Source of the DNA: a bacterium
GTDB lineage: Bacteria; SAR324; XYD2-FULL-50-16
Direction: 5' to 3'
NCBI GenBank assembly: GCA_024275165.1
Contig: JAJRZQ010000010.1
Span: forward strand, 1-15,369
Length of the DNA: 15,369 nt
A program made the translations under genes and the position numbers. Below the pieces are notes generated by a model, which saw nothing but the letters and a program-made list of their open reading frames with translations, made no database searches and was not told the DNA's origin. This document shows, one piece after another, positions 7,057 to 14,937 of the stretch. Numbering within the stretch: the first letter of the stretch is position 1; every line of letters starts with the position of its first letter.

Positions 7057-9513
7057 TTACGCTTTTCTCGCGCGCAGCCACTTGTCTAGAGTATGCCGCA
7101 GTACCGCGATTTCCAGGGGTTTGGCGATAAAGTCATCCATCCCCGAAGCCAGGCAGCGGTCTCGATCTTCTGTAAAGGCCTTGGCGGTGAGCGCGATAAT
7201 GGGAATGTGCTGATCCGACTCTTCGGCACGAATTTTTTGCGTCGCCTCAAAGCCGTCCATCTGGGGCATGAGGCAATCCATTAAAATCAAGTCAAAGGCA
7301 TTATGGTGCAGTTTGTTGAGCGCTACGGCACCATTTTCCGCGACTTGAACTTGGTACCCGAGCAGGGTCAACATGCGTTTCACCACCTCTTGATTGACCT
7401 GGTCGTCTTCCACCACTAAAATGGTTTGACTTAAACCAGAAGCGCTTTTCGGTAATTTTTTGGGATTCGACTCGGTCACATCCTGGGCTTTTTGCAACAG
7501 CAGATCAAAATAAAACCGGCTCCCCTCGCCCGGCTGACTCTCCACCTGAATCGAGCCGCCCATGAGTTGCAAAAGTTTGCGCACAATGCTTAAACCCAAC
7601 CCCGAGCCTCCATAACGACGGGTTGAAGTGCTGTCGCCCTGGGCAAAACTTTCAAAGATCGAATCATGCAATTCTTGGGGAATGCCGATTCCTGTATCTT
7701 CAACGCTAAAGCGCAAGTGATGCATTTCCCCCTTTGTATCCATTAATTTAACAGCGCATTTGATCCAGCCTTGATCGGTAAACTTGATCGCGTTGGCGAT
7801 GAGGTTATTTAAAATCTGCCGGAGCAGGTTGCCATCCATCAAATAATATTGAGCCCCCTGAGAATGAAGGTCATAGCTGAGTTGAAGCCCTTTGGACTTC
7901 GCCGACCCGGCAAAAAGCCGAATGGTGCCGTGAATGAGTTCCGCTAGATTGATGGGGGTGGCAATCACCTTGACTTTGTTTTCCTCAATTTTGGCGACAT
8001 CTAAAATATCGCTTAAAATATTGACTAAAGCCTCTCCCGAATGGGTAATGGTTTTGACGAAGCTTATTTGTTCTTCATTTAAGGGCGTATGCAGTAAAAT
8101 CTGCGCCATGCCCAGCACGCCGTTCATCGGAGTCCGGAGTTCATGGCTCATGGTCGCCAAAAAGTTGCTTTTTGCCTCGTTGGCCTGTTGGGCCGCGTCC
8201 TTGGCCAAGAGGATTTCTTTTTCTACATTTTTGCGCGCCGTAATATCTCGGGTTACCTGAATGACCTTTCCCTCACCGCAAGCGACAAGTCGCGCCTCAA
8301 AAAAATGAGGCTCCCCGGAGAGTTCGTATTCATATTCAACCAAAATCGTCATATTTGTTTCAAGAGCGTCGGCAATGGCTTGTTGGAACAATAAACTTAC
8401 CGCGGGGGGGAGTATCTCGCTCAATGATTTGCCGAGCAGTTCTTTTTTTGGCAATAAAAGGTGTTCTGTCGAGCCTGTTACCTCCAGCAGTTGCCCCTGG
8501 GCATTGAGTAAAAAGATCATATCGGGAAAGGCTTGCATCATGGCCTTGAGCCGGAGTTGGCTCTCTGCTTGCGCTTGTTCTGCCTTTTCCCGTACCGCGA
8601 TTTCGTTTTGCAGGTTGGCCGCGATTTGTTCGAGTTCGTGGGTGCGCTCCCGCACTCGAAGCTCGAGCACCTCGTTGGCTTCGGACAAGGCGGCCTCTTG
8701 CGTTTGCAGTTCGCGAAAGATGAGCGTCAAGGGTTTGGTTAAAGCTTGTTGGATCAAGGCCTTATATATCAAAAAGAAGCTAGCGACCTTGAAAAAATGC
8801 CCCGCTACATTCGAGAGTGAATCAGGGCGAGTGTAGAAGGTAAACCACATTTCACTAGCGACAGTGAGAAGAATGGAGATGGTGACCAAGGTAAAAATTC
8901 GGGGGTCGAAATCGTTTTCGATTTTTTTTAAAACCACAATCGAACTCAACAAAATGACGGCAATGAAATATTCCGAGCCCACCTTAAAAGGGGTGAGTCC
9001 CTCCCCTTCAATAAAACACTGGGGGAATAAATCGGTTTTTAAAATGATCCAGCTCCCCAATATTGTCACCAAGGCGTAGAAGCTGAAAACTCTGGAAAAA
9101 TAAAGTTTGCGATGAATAAACAGCGGTGCCGCCAATAAAGAAAAAGCTTCGAGGTAACGAGCGAAGATCCAAAATTGGATGGTTGGGTCCGTTGTCGCGG
9201 ACTGCGCAAAGATCCCAATCCCCGGGAAAATCAAAGCGTGCAGGGCGTCCAGCATTCCAATCGACAGGTAGGCGATTCCTAAAAAGCTGAGGTAGTGGTT
9301 GCGTACCAAGTGGGTTGTGTTGATCGCGATGATGAACATTCCCATGGCTACCATGATGCTAAAGAACTCGGCAAAGATATGGAAGATTTTATAATCTTGC
9401 TGGTGCAAAAAAATCAGCACCCCAAATAGAATCAGGCTCGAAACTACTTCTTTCCAGGTTAGGAAAAAGCGGAACGCTTTGGTTTCGGTTGGTTGTTTGC
9501 TCAGTTCGTCCAT
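7057..9513 (-). CDS. Membrane-bound hybrid sensor kinase (MASE3-PAS-HisKA-HATPase-REC)
   Basis: This 818-residue inner-membrane hybrid kinase starts with about seven hydrophobic segments (about 22-260) whose pattern (GIAYLSIGMLDALHALIFPG, then FWIFARYLEAFSLLAAPLF) matches the MASE3 sensor family. A coiled coil (about 265-320) leads to a PAS domain (about 320-428). The kinase core has H457 in ATMSHELRTP, N-box residues N570-N574, G1 DTGIGI (606-611) and G2 SGLGLS (637-642). A C-terminal receiver has E702-D704, phospho-acceptor D746 and K798. All catalytic residues are present, so an internal His457 to Asp746 relay is expected, then probably a separate HPt protein, which is not seen here. A promoter candidate lies at 9541-9570. 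The next gene on the same strand, 79 bp on, is the sigma-54 activator; having no receiver, it is not an obvious phosphorylation partner. Confidence 0.95.
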   Translation of the reverse strand: MDELSKQPTETKAFRFFLTWKEVVSSLILFGVLIFLHQQDYKIFHIFAEFFSIMVAMGMFIIAINTTHLVRNHYLSFLGIAYLSIGMLDALHALIFPGIGIFAQSATTDPTIQFWIFARYLEAFSLLAAPLFIHRKLYFSRVFSFYALVTILGSWIILKTDLFPQCFIEGEGLTPFKVGSEYFIAVILLSSIVVLKKIENDFDPRIFTLVTISILLTVASEMWFTFYTRPDSLSNVAGHFFKVASFFLIYKALIQQALTKPLTLIFRELQTQEAALSEANEVLELRVRERTHELEQIAANLQNEIAVREKAEQAQAESQLRLKAMMQAFPDMIFLLNAQGQLLEVTGSTEHLLLPKKELLGKSLSEILPPAVSLLFQQAIADALETNMTILVEYEYELSGEPHFFEARLVACGEGKVIQVTRDITARKNVEKEILLAKDAAQQANEAKSNFLATMSHELRTPMNGVLGMAQILLHTPLNEEQISFVKTITHSGEALVNILSDILDVAKIEENKVKVIATPINLAELIHGTIRLFAGSAKSKGLQLSYDLHSQGAQYYLMDGNLLRQILNNLIANAIKFTDQGWIKCAVKLMDTKGEMHHLRFSVEDTGIGIPQELHDSIFESFAQGDSTSTRRYGGSGLGLSIVRKLLQLMGGSIQVESQPGEGSRFYFDLLLQKAQDVTESNPKKLPKSASGLSQTILVVEDDQVNQEVVKRMLTLLGYQVQVAENGAVALNKLHHNAFDLILMDCLMPQMDGFEATQKIRAEESDQHIPIIALTAKAFTEDRDRCLASGMDDFIAKPLEIAVLRHTLDKWLRARKA

Positions 9514-9540
9514 AGTAGAGATAAAATTTTGTTGTCCCTT

Positions 9541-9570
9541 TATATATCATGGGCGCCTGGAATTTGCCAA
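9541..9570 (-). promoter_or_regulatory. Candidate sigma-70-like promoter for the MASE3 hybrid kinase
   Basis: On the minus strand TTGGCA (9565-9570, 5 of 6 to the -35 consensus) is followed after 18 nt by TATATA (9541-9546). The predicted start of transcription is about 20 nt before the ATG at 9513. The -10 match is only moderate and the gene has no clear ribosome site. Confidence 0.4.
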
Positions 9571-9588
9571 ACCAAAAGGTCCGGCTAA

Positions 9589-9615
9589 GGAAACTCTGAA
9601 AAACGCGGAGGTTCC
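9589..9615. repeat. Dispersed intergenic hairpin motif, copy in the kinase / pentapeptide gap
   Basis: GGAAACTCTGAAAAAC at 9589-9604 is followed by GCGGAGGTTCC. GGAAACTCTG can pair with CGGAGGTTCC (9606-9615) across a short A-rich loop, with one A-G mismatch and one wobble. The same core with the same loop occurs at 14835-14860, and a core without the right arm at 3961-3975. It lies in the 243-bp gap between two divergent genes. Confidence 0.45.
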
Positions 9616-9644
9616 CTAAATAAGGCCTTGTACCACAGGTTTTG

Positions 9645-9675
9645 AGAGGTTGGTCGCCCCCTCAGGCGAACCTCT
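9645..9675 (+). other. Stem-loop in the presumed leader of the pentapeptide gene
   Basis: AGAGGT (9645-9650) pairs with ACCTCT (9670-9675), and inside it TCGCC pairs with GGCGA around CCCTCA. The result is a bulged hairpin ending about 80 nt before the ATG at 9757. It could affect expression or be a terminator remnant; no T-run follows. Confidence 0.3.
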
Positions 9676-9756
9676 TCCAAATCCTTGCCTAAGGGCCAGG
9701 ACTTTGAACTTCCGTTTTCTTTATGTCTCAGTTAGATTGATGAAAACGAGGAAGCA

Positions 9757-10344
9757 ATGTCGATTCAGCACAATCAATTACAGTATATGGCCCAGGAGCA
9801 TCAAAAATGGCTTCGTGACCGCAGTAGTGGCAAACGGGCCAATTTTACCCGAAAAAACCTAGTGGGTACTGATTTTAGAGGGCTCAACTTCGCCTTTGCC
9901 CTTTTTCAAGGGGCTAATTTAAGCCGTGCTAATTTTTCTAAGGCGATTGTTTCGGGCTGTGACTTTTCCGGTGCCGCCTTAAAGGGAACCCTCTTTTCTC
10001 AAGCGAAAATGATCAGTACCCGCTTGCGGGAAGTCAAAGCTCCGGGGGCAAGCTTTCGCCAAGCGGTGTTGCAAAAGGCGATTCTTTCGGGGGGGATGTT
10101 TGAAAACGCCAATTTTATGGGGGCAGACCTAAGGGCCAGCAACTTAAATAACGGGAATTTTACGGGGGCCAACCTTTCTAAGGCTCGGTTGCAAATGGCT
10201 CATGTAGACAATGTAATTTTAAAAAAGGTGCGCTTCTTAGGCGTTTTTATGGAAGGGGGCAGTCTAGCGGGGCAAAACCTAGCCGGGGCCAACCTAAAAG
10301 GAGCAAGCTTGAAAAAAATGCGTCTGAACCAAATCAATTTATAA
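9757..10344 (+). CDS. Pentapeptide-repeat protein, N-terminal part up to an in-frame TAA
   Basis: 195 residues with good starts: GAGG lies 5 nt before the ATG. After an N-terminal helix containing HQKWL, common at the head of pentapeptide proteins, the sequence is a run of A(D/N)LXX-type repeats (GANLSRANF, GADLRASNL, GANLSKARL, GANLKGASL), which fold into a right-handed square beta-helix. The TAA at 10342-10344 falls in a variable position of a repeat (INL-stop-GADITQANF), and the same frame continues with perfect repeat pattern to 11199. This is therefore most simply the front part of a 480-codon gene cut by one nonsense codon. A 195-residue truncated protein could still fold. Pentapeptide proteins have varied roles, including gyrase protection, and none can be assigned here. 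Confidence 0.8.
   Translation: MSIQHNQLQYMAQEHQKWLRDRSSGKRANFTRKNLVGTDFRGLNFAFALFQGANLSRANFSKAIVSGCDFSGAALKGTLFSQAKMISTRLREVKAPGASFRQAVLQKAILSGGMFENANFMGADLRASNLNNGNFTGANLSKARLQMAHVDNVILKKVRFLGVFMEGGSLAGQNLAGANLKGASLKKMRLNQINL
10342..10344 (+). other. In-frame TAA that splits the pentapeptide gene
   Basis: The stop is flanked by uninterrupted repeats in one frame: 9757-10341 before and 10345-11196 after. It occupies the slot held by Lys in the nearby repeat NLKGA; AAA to TAA would be a single change. TAA ends normal genes here (for example at 1365), so reassignment of the codon is unlikely. The next base is G, not a known strong readthrough context. Confidence 0.85.
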
Positions 10345-10407
10345 GGGGCAGACATCACTCAGGCTAATTTTGATGGGAGCGACCTCGGCAGCGCAAACCT
10401 CAAAAAG

Positions 10408-11199
10408 GTGCAGGCAAAGGGGTCTAGCTTTAAAGGGTCAAGTCTCAAGGCGGCACAGCTTGATTATGCCATTTTTGATCAAGCGGAGATGAATCAAGCC
10501 AACCTTACTTCGGCGAGCTGTATTGAAACGAGCTTTAAAGGGGTCAACCTGGAGTTTGCCCGCATGCCCGGCGCCAATTTTAAAAAAGCTGATTTTTCCG
10601 ACGCCTCCCTAAAGGGGGCCTTTTTAGAACAAGCGATCTTTAAAAAAACCAAGTTTTCTGGCTGCGAGTTGAGCGCGACTCGGGTGCCCCTTGAACGACT
10701 TAAAAAAGATGCCCTGATTGGGGTTGTCATGCAAAAGGCCGACCTCAAGGGGAAAAACCTCAAGGGGTTTAACCTAAAAGGCTGTAATTTGAAAGGGAGC
10801 GATCTAACGGGGGCTAATCTGGCTAAAACCAACCTCACCGAAGCAGACCTTTCCCAATGCAAGCTGCAAAAAGCCAACCTAGACCGGGTCAAGGGGGTCG
10901 GGGTGAACTTAAGCTATTCTTTGCTGGTTCAGGCAAGCTTGATCAAAGCCAACCTGAAAGACGCCAAATTAGAACGCTCTCGCTTAGACAAAGCCAATCT
11001 GTATAAAGCCAGATTGACGGGGGCCAACCTGGTTGGGGCCAATTTGGAACGGGCCCAGTGCATGAAAGCGGACTTGAGCGGAGCAGACCTTTCCCGCTCT
11101 TTTTTAAAGCAGACTAATTTCATTGGCGCGGATTTAAGCGGCGCGGTTTTGGATGAAGAGGCCTTGGTGCAAGCCCTCGTTGAAAAAAAGAAAAGCTGA
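10408..11199 (+). CDS. Pentapeptide-repeat protein, C-terminal part
   Basis: 263 residues if read from the GTG at 10408, but the repeats run in the same frame from directly after the TAA (10345), and this GTG has no correctly spaced ribosome site, so independent translation is doubtful. The body is almost wholly pentapeptide repeats (GSDLTGANL, KTNLTEADL, KANLYKARL, GADLSGADL), broken at about residues 90-110 by a short non-repeat stretch (RVPLERLKKDALIGV). It ends in a charged helix-like tail (DEEALVQALVEKKKS) that may cap the beta-helix. It lies 65 bp before the diguanylate cyclase gene and probably belonged to that operon. It is either the dead 3' part of a broken gene or is made at low level by readthrough. 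Antisense open frames across it are by-products of the repeat. Confidence 0.7.
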   Translation: MQAKGSSFKGSSLKAAQLDYAIFDQAEMNQANLTSASCIETSFKGVNLEFARMPGANFKKADFSDASLKGAFLEQAIFKKTKFSGCELSATRVPLERLKKDALIGVVMQKADLKGKNLKGFNLKGCNLKGSDLTGANLAKTNLTEADLSQCKLQKANLDRVKGVGVNLSYSLLVQASLIKANLKDAKLERSRLDKANLYKARLTGANLVGANLERAQCMKADLSGADLSRSFLKQTNFIGADLSGAVLDEEALVQALVEKKKS

Positions 11200-11264
11200 G
11201 CTAGCCGATATTGAACCTTTTTCTTTCCAATCAATTCTGCTAAATTGTGAGGAGAGGGAAGGCG

Positions 11265-12299
11265 GTGAAGCAAAAAAAATCTCAGATTTTGGTCATTGAC
11301 GATAATGCCGTGAATCGGCTGGCCTTAAAGCATTTTTTGTTGCAAGAGGGGTATGAGCCGATCCTGACTGCCAGCGGAGCAGAGGGGATTGAAGTTGCCT
11401 TTAAAGGGCAAATCGATCTCATCTTGCTGGATGTGATGATGCCGGACATGAACGGCTTTGAGGTGTTACGCCGCTTGCAGGCGGATTCTCAGGCCAAGCA
11501 TATCCCCGTTATTTTCGTTAGTGCCTTGGCAGAGGACAAAGATATTCTAAAAGGCTTGCGCCTGGGGGCACGCGATTATGTTTCCAAACCGATTAACCCG
11601 GAGCTTTTTAAACTGCGGATTCGCAATGTTTTAGAGTTGGTTCAGGCCAACCAGAGCCTTCAGCGGACCATCAACGACCTCACCAAAGAAATCAATCTAA
11701 GAACCGAGGTCGAAATCAACCTACGGGCAAGCCGTCAGCAATTACAACAATTCGCCTTGCTCGACGCTCTAACTCAGATCCCCAATCGCCGTCAACTCGA
11801 TGAAAGCCTAAAACGAAACCTTGCCGACATGCATCGCAAGCAAGAACCTTTGAGTTTTCTCATGTGCGATATTGATTATTTCAAAAACTACAACGATACC
11901 TATGGGCATAAAGCGGGGGATGAATGTTTGACTCAAGTGGCCCGTGCCTTGGTCCAGGCGACCAATCGCCCTTCTGATTTAGTTGCCCGTTTTGGGGGGG
12001 AGGAGTTTACCTTGCTTTTGCCCTCGACCACCTTGGAGGGGGCCTTGCATGTAGCGCGGAATATTCAAAAAAATTTACACCGGATCGGGATTGCCCACTT
12101 GGGCACCTTGGTTCAAGGGCAACAGACCCTAACCATCAGTATTGGGATTTATAATTTAATTCCTCAAGACAACAGTAATATATCGGAAATAATTGAGCGA
12201 GCCGATCTCGCCTTATACCATGCGAAAAACAAGGGCCGCAATTGTGTAGCCCTCTGTGACCCCCAAGGCTATTGCCATGTCGAAAATTTTAATTATTGA
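11265..12299 (+). CDS. Response regulator diguanylate cyclase (REC-GGDEF)
   Basis: Soluble 344-residue enzyme expected to make c-di-GMP from two GTP when its receiver is phosphorylated. The receiver (about 6-125) has DD at 12-13, phospho-acceptor D56 in LLDVMMP and K108 in SKP. A coiled-coil linker (about 125-165) leads to the GGDEF domain (about 168-330), with DALTQIPNRR, an intact active site GGEEF (244-248) and an inhibitory I-site RPSD (235-238) exactly five residues before it, so product inhibition is likely. I chose the GTG at 11265 because GAGAGGG lies 6 nt upstream; a GTG at 11247 has no ribosome site. It lies 65 bp after the broken pentapeptide gene and overlaps the next gene by 23 bp, pointing to translational coupling. 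A PleD-like role is inferred from the domains. Confidence 0.93.
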   Translation: MKQKKSQILVIDDNAVNRLALKHFLLQEGYEPILTASGAEGIEVAFKGQIDLILLDVMMPDMNGFEVLRRLQADSQAKHIPVIFVSALAEDKDILKGLRLGARDYVSKPINPELFKLRIRNVLELVQANQSLQRTINDLTKEINLRTEVEINLRASRQQLQQFALLDALTQIPNRRQLDESLKRNLADMHRKQEPLSFLMCDIDYFKNYNDTYGHKAGDECLTQVARALVQATNRPSDLVARFGGEEFTLLLPSTTLEGALHVARNIQKNLHRIGIAHLGTLVQGQQTLTISIGIYNLIPQDNSNISEIIERADLALYHAKNKGRNCVALCDPQGYCHVENFNY

Positions 12300-13356
12300 T
12301 GATCAACCGGCCAATATTGAAGTGGCCAAGGCGTTTTTATCCCGGGAAGGATATGAAATCCTGACGGGCAATAATGGAAAATCCGCCTTGGAGATCCTTA
12401 AAACCCAAGAGGTCGATTTATTGTTGCTCGATATCATGATGCCGATGATGGATGGCTTTGAGGTGGCAGAGCAGATCTTAGCCGATGAAACAATTCGGGA
12501 TATCCCCATTATCTTTCTCACCGCGAAAGTGGAAGCCGACAGCATCGCCAAAGGCTTTCAACTCGGCGCGCGCGATTATTTAAGCAAACCCTTTCACTCG
12601 GCGGAACTCAAAGCAAGGGTGCGGAATCAATTGGAATTGCGGGAACAAAAAAAAGAACTGGAGTTGGCCAATGCCACCAAAAACCGCTTTTTCGATATCA
12701 TGGCCCATGACTTAAAAAATCCCTTTGGCGCCCTTTTAGGCCTCGCGAACCTGCTTTTAAGGGATTTAAAGGCAGGAGAGTTCCGCAACGAAGATTTTTG
12801 CTCCACCCTTACCGCAATGGCGCATGGAGCCAAAACGGGGCTCAACCTAACCGAGCAACTCTTAGATTGGGCCAGAGCCCAAACCGGCAGGCTCCAGGTA
12901 AAAATTGCCCCCACAGAGGTGCGAAAAATAGCCCAGGAGGCCTGTGAGTTGGTCATTGATGGGGCCAAAAGCAAAGGGATTGAGCTGCGTTATCTGCAAA
13001 AGAGCGCGATGGTCTTAGCCGACTTCAACATGGCCAGCGCCATTATAAGAAACCTTTTGAGCAACGCGATTAAGTTCAGCGTCCCCGGGCAATTTGTAGA
13101 GATCAACTTGCGGGAAAAAAATGCCCAAGTGGGGGTGCAGGTGCGAGATCACGGGGTAGGGATGAGCCCGGAAGCCCAAGCAAAACTCTTTCGTTTAGAT
13201 CAACCCTTTACGACCTTTGGCACCCAAGATGAACAGGGTACCGGCTTAGGGCTGATTTTATGCAAGGAATTTGCGGAGCAGATGCAGGGGACTTTGGCAA
13301 TCCAAAGCGCTCTAGGCGTAGGAACGAGCATCACGCTTTGGTTGCCCCAGGGCTGA
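12277..13356 (+). CDS. Hybrid receiver-histidine kinase (REC-HisKA-HATPase)
   Basis: Soluble 359-residue protein starting at the ATG at 12277, directly before ILIIDDQ; an AAGG lies 8 nt upstream, and a GTG at 12256 would only add seven residues. The receiver (about 2-120) has DD at 8-9, phospho-acceptor D52 in LLLDIMMP and K104 in SKPF. The kinase core has H144 in MAHDLKNP, an N-box RNLLSNAIKFS, G1 DHGVGM and G2 GTGLGL, so it should be active. The receiver-first order with no membrane part suggests control by an upstream kinase. The gene overlaps the diguanylate cyclase gene by 23 bp and is followed after 2 bp by a MipA/OmpV gene, so the cyclase is an obvious candidate target. The true donor and target are inferences. 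Confidence 0.93.
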   Translation: MSKILIIDDQPANIEVAKAFLSREGYEILTGNNGKSALEILKTQEVDLLLLDIMMPMMDGFEVAEQILADETIRDIPIIFLTAKVEADSIAKGFQLGARDYLSKPFHSAELKARVRNQLELREQKKELELANATKNRFFDIMAHDLKNPFGALLGLANLLLRDLKAGEFRNEDFCSTLTAMAHGAKTGLNLTEQLLDWARAQTGRLQVKIAPTEVRKIAQEACELVIDGAKSKGIELRYLQKSAMVLADFNMASAIIRNLLSNAIKFSVPGQFVEINLREKNAQVGVQVRDHGVGMSPEAQAKLFRLDQPFTTFGTQDEQGTGLGLILCKEFAEQMQGTLAIQSALGVGTSITLWLPQG

Positions 13357-13358
13357 GG

Positions 13359-14222
13359 ATGAAAAAAGCCCACTGGATCGGCTTAGGGCTATTGTTGATC
13401 TCCACTCGCCTCTTCGCGGCAGAGTTGTCCAGCTTAGAATTAGGGGTCGGCGCGCTGGGGGGGGAATCCCCCCATTATATTGGTTCGAATGAATATTATA
13501 GGGGTTGGAGCCCCTTCCCCTACCTGATCGCCAGAAGAGAAGACCTCGAGGTGGGCGAGGTCAATCGAGCTTTTTTGTACAACGACCATCGTTTGCAACT
13601 TGAATTGGGCTTGGGCTTGGAATGGCCGGTATGGAGCGAAAGGGTCGATAGCCCTGCCCCAGCGGGCAACTCAGACCCGAACGCCCACCTGATTCACGGT
13701 AAAAGCTGGCTGAGGCGAGGCATGCCCAAGCACCCCTTAAACCTGTTGGTGGGGTTAACGGCCAGCTATCACCTGGGCGAGCATCTTTACTTTACGCTGC
13801 CGATTCGCCAAGGGGTTGGTTTTATTCGCAGCCTACCGAATATGGGGCAGACCATCGCTTTGGGCGCGAGCTTTGATTTTTTCCCCCGCCACTCCCCCCA
13901 TGCCTTGGTTGTTGAGAGCTTTACCACCTATGGGAACACCCAATTCAACCAGCTCTACTACGGGGTCGAGCCCGCTTATGCCCTTGCCGGGCGCCCCGCT
14001 TACGACGCCTCTGCGGGGTTGCTCTACCAATCCATCAGCGTCTGGGGGAGTTTTTATTTGGGCAAGGCCTTTTACCTCGGGGTCTTTGTGACGCGCTATG
14101 ATATGCGGCAAAGCCGACTCGCCCAGAGCCCTCTAGTGCGCTCGCCGCTCAGTGAATCCATTGGCTTTGCGGTGATTTATAAGTTTTTTGTCAGTCACAA
14201 GAAAGTAAAAATCGACAAGTGA
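13359..14222 (+). CDS. MipA/OmpV family outer-membrane protein
   Basis: 287-residue exported protein. Residues 1-20 are a signal peptide (MKKA, hydrophobic core, then LFAA). The mature part shows the family pattern near its start (LGVGALGGESPHYIGSNEYYRGWSPFPY in outline: G-x-P-x-Y-x-GS, then PFPY) and repeated strands with alternating hydrophobic and aromatic residues, ending in a strand (SIGFAVIYKFFV) as expected of an outer-membrane beta-barrel. A short polar extension (SHKKVKIDK) follows that strand. The ATG lies 2 bp after the upstream kinase stop, with AGGG 6 nt before it; a longer in-frame reading into the kinase gene is an artefact. MipA was described as a scaffold for murein synthesis enzymes, but most family members have unknown roles. 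Its placement at the end of a signalling operon suggests envelope adaptation. Confidence 0.88.
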   Translation: MKKAHWIGLGLLLISTRLFAAELSSLELGVGALGGESPHYIGSNEYYRGWSPFPYLIARREDLEVGEVNRAFLYNDHRLQLELGLGLEWPVWSERVDSPAPAGNSDPNAHLIHGKSWLRRGMPKHPLNLLVGLTASYHLGEHLYFTLPIRQGVGFIRSLPNMGQTIALGASFDFFPRHSPHALVVESFTTYGNTQFNQLYYGVEPAYALAGRPAYDASAGLLYQSISVWGSFYLGKAFYLGVFVTRYDMRQSRLAQSPLVRSPLSESIGFAVIYKFFVSHKKVKIDK

Positions 14223-14229
14223 GCGGCAA

Positions 14230-14247
14230 GCTCGCCTAAAAGCGAGT
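14230..14247. terminator. Candidate bidirectional stem-loop between convergent genes
   Basis: GCTCGC (14230-14235) pairs with GCGAGT (14242-14247) around CTAAAA. It lies 8 bp past the MipA/OmpV stop and 39 bp before the end of the convergent moaC gene, where a shared terminator is expected. It lacks a T-run on the plus strand, so support is mainly positional. Confidence 0.3.
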
Positions 14248-14285
14248 GCGTTTGGAGTTCGCAACTGCTCTGTTTGCCTATTGAG

Positions 14286-14801
14286 CTAGAGAGGGCGTGG
14301 TTTACGCCGCAAAAGAGGATTTTCAAAAAATCCGGATTTCCCCCCCTCTTTTTGGTACAGCCCAACGCGCTCGATCAAGACGGTTTTATCCATGCCTTTT
14401 ACCATGTCGTAAAAGGTGAGGGCCGCTACGCTGGCGGCGGTCATGGCTTCCATCTCCACCCCTGTTTTCGCGGTTGTGGATGCCTCTGCCTCAATCCAAA
14501 CCCGGTTTTCATTTAAGTCGAGTTCCAATTGAATCCCCACATGATCGAGCCCTAAGGGGTGGCAGAGGGGTATCAATTCCCCGGTGCGTTTGGCGGCTAA
14601 GATTCCGGCTGTCTTGGCGACGCTAAAGGCGTCGCCCTTGGCATTGTCTCCCTGGGCCAACCTTTGGGCCAATTCGGCGCTGATTTTTAAACTCCCCCGC
14701 GCCAGAGCGCGGCGGCGGGTTAGGGGCTTACTTCCTACATCCACCATGGTCGCGTTTCCCTGAGAGTCAAAGTGATTTAATTCATTTTTTGGGGCACTCA
14801 T
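14286..14801 (-). CDS. moaC: Cyclic pyranopterin monophosphate synthase
   Basis: Cytoplasmic enzyme of molybdenum cofactor synthesis; with MoaA it turns GTP into cyclic pyranopterin monophosphate, MoaC acting on the 3',8-cyclo intermediate. The family signatures are all present: NATMVDVGSK near the N-terminus, KRTGELIPLCHPL in the middle, KTGVEMEAMTAASVAALTFYDM, and then the catalytic-loop Asp/Lys in YDMVKGMDK. The C-terminal KEGGKSGFF is also typical. The 171-residue length fits (E. coli about 161). I start at the ATG at 14801; an in-frame TTG at 14810 would add three residues, and the ribosome site is weak for both. It diverges from mobB across a structured gap and is convergent with the MipA/OmpV gene. 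Confidence 0.95.
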   Translation of the reverse strand: MSAPKNELNHFDSQGNATMVDVGSKPLTRRRALARGSLKISAELAQRLAQGDNAKGDAFSVAKTAGILAAKRTGELIPLCHPLGLDHVGIQLELDLNENRVWIEAEASTTAKTGVEMEAMTAASVAALTFYDMVKGMDKTVLIERVGLYQKEGGKSGFFENPLLRRKPRPL

Positions 14802-14834
14802 TCTTTGCAAATCCCGTTAAATTCGTTATCTTAA

Positions 14835-14937
14835 GGAAGTTCTGAAAAACTCAGAGCTCCTCGCGCGGGGAATCACTTCCCGACCTAAAAAGATGGAACA
14901 AGTCCATCTCTGGGCTTGTTTAGAGGTTTGCAAAACC
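14835..14937 (+). other. Cluster of stem-loops in the moaC-mobB gap, including a dispersed motif copy
   Basis: Four hairpins follow one another. GGAAGTTCTGA (14835-14845) pairs with TCAGAGCTCC (14851-14860) with one bulge around AAAAC, the same core and loop as at 9589. GGGAA/TTCCC is at 14868-14881. AGATGGA/TCCATCT is a perfect 7-bp stem at 14891-14909. GGTTT/AAACC is at 14925-14937. On the plus strand they would form the leader of mobB, ending 16 nt before its ATG. Confidence 0.45.

Noticed and set aside
8375-8836. Plus-strand frame of 153 residues opposite the MASE3 kinase
   Set aside because: It lies wholly antisense to a protein with complete conserved domains and shows no domain or ribosome site of its own.
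10342-10344. TAA decoded as an amino acid through an alternative genetic code
   Set aside because: Other genes in the window end normally at TAA, and no other internal TAA occurs in the conserved genes.
10494-11273. Open frames of 132 and 114 residues antisense to the pentapeptide gene, rich in Leu, Ala and Arg
   Set aside because: The five-codon periodicity of the sense gene keeps the opposite strand open by composition; the products are mirror repeats with no ribosome sites.
13260-13358. Extension of the MipA/OmpV protein into the kinase gene
   Set aside because: The ATG at 13359 begins a clean signal peptide and has AGGG at good spacing; the extension would hide the signal peptide.
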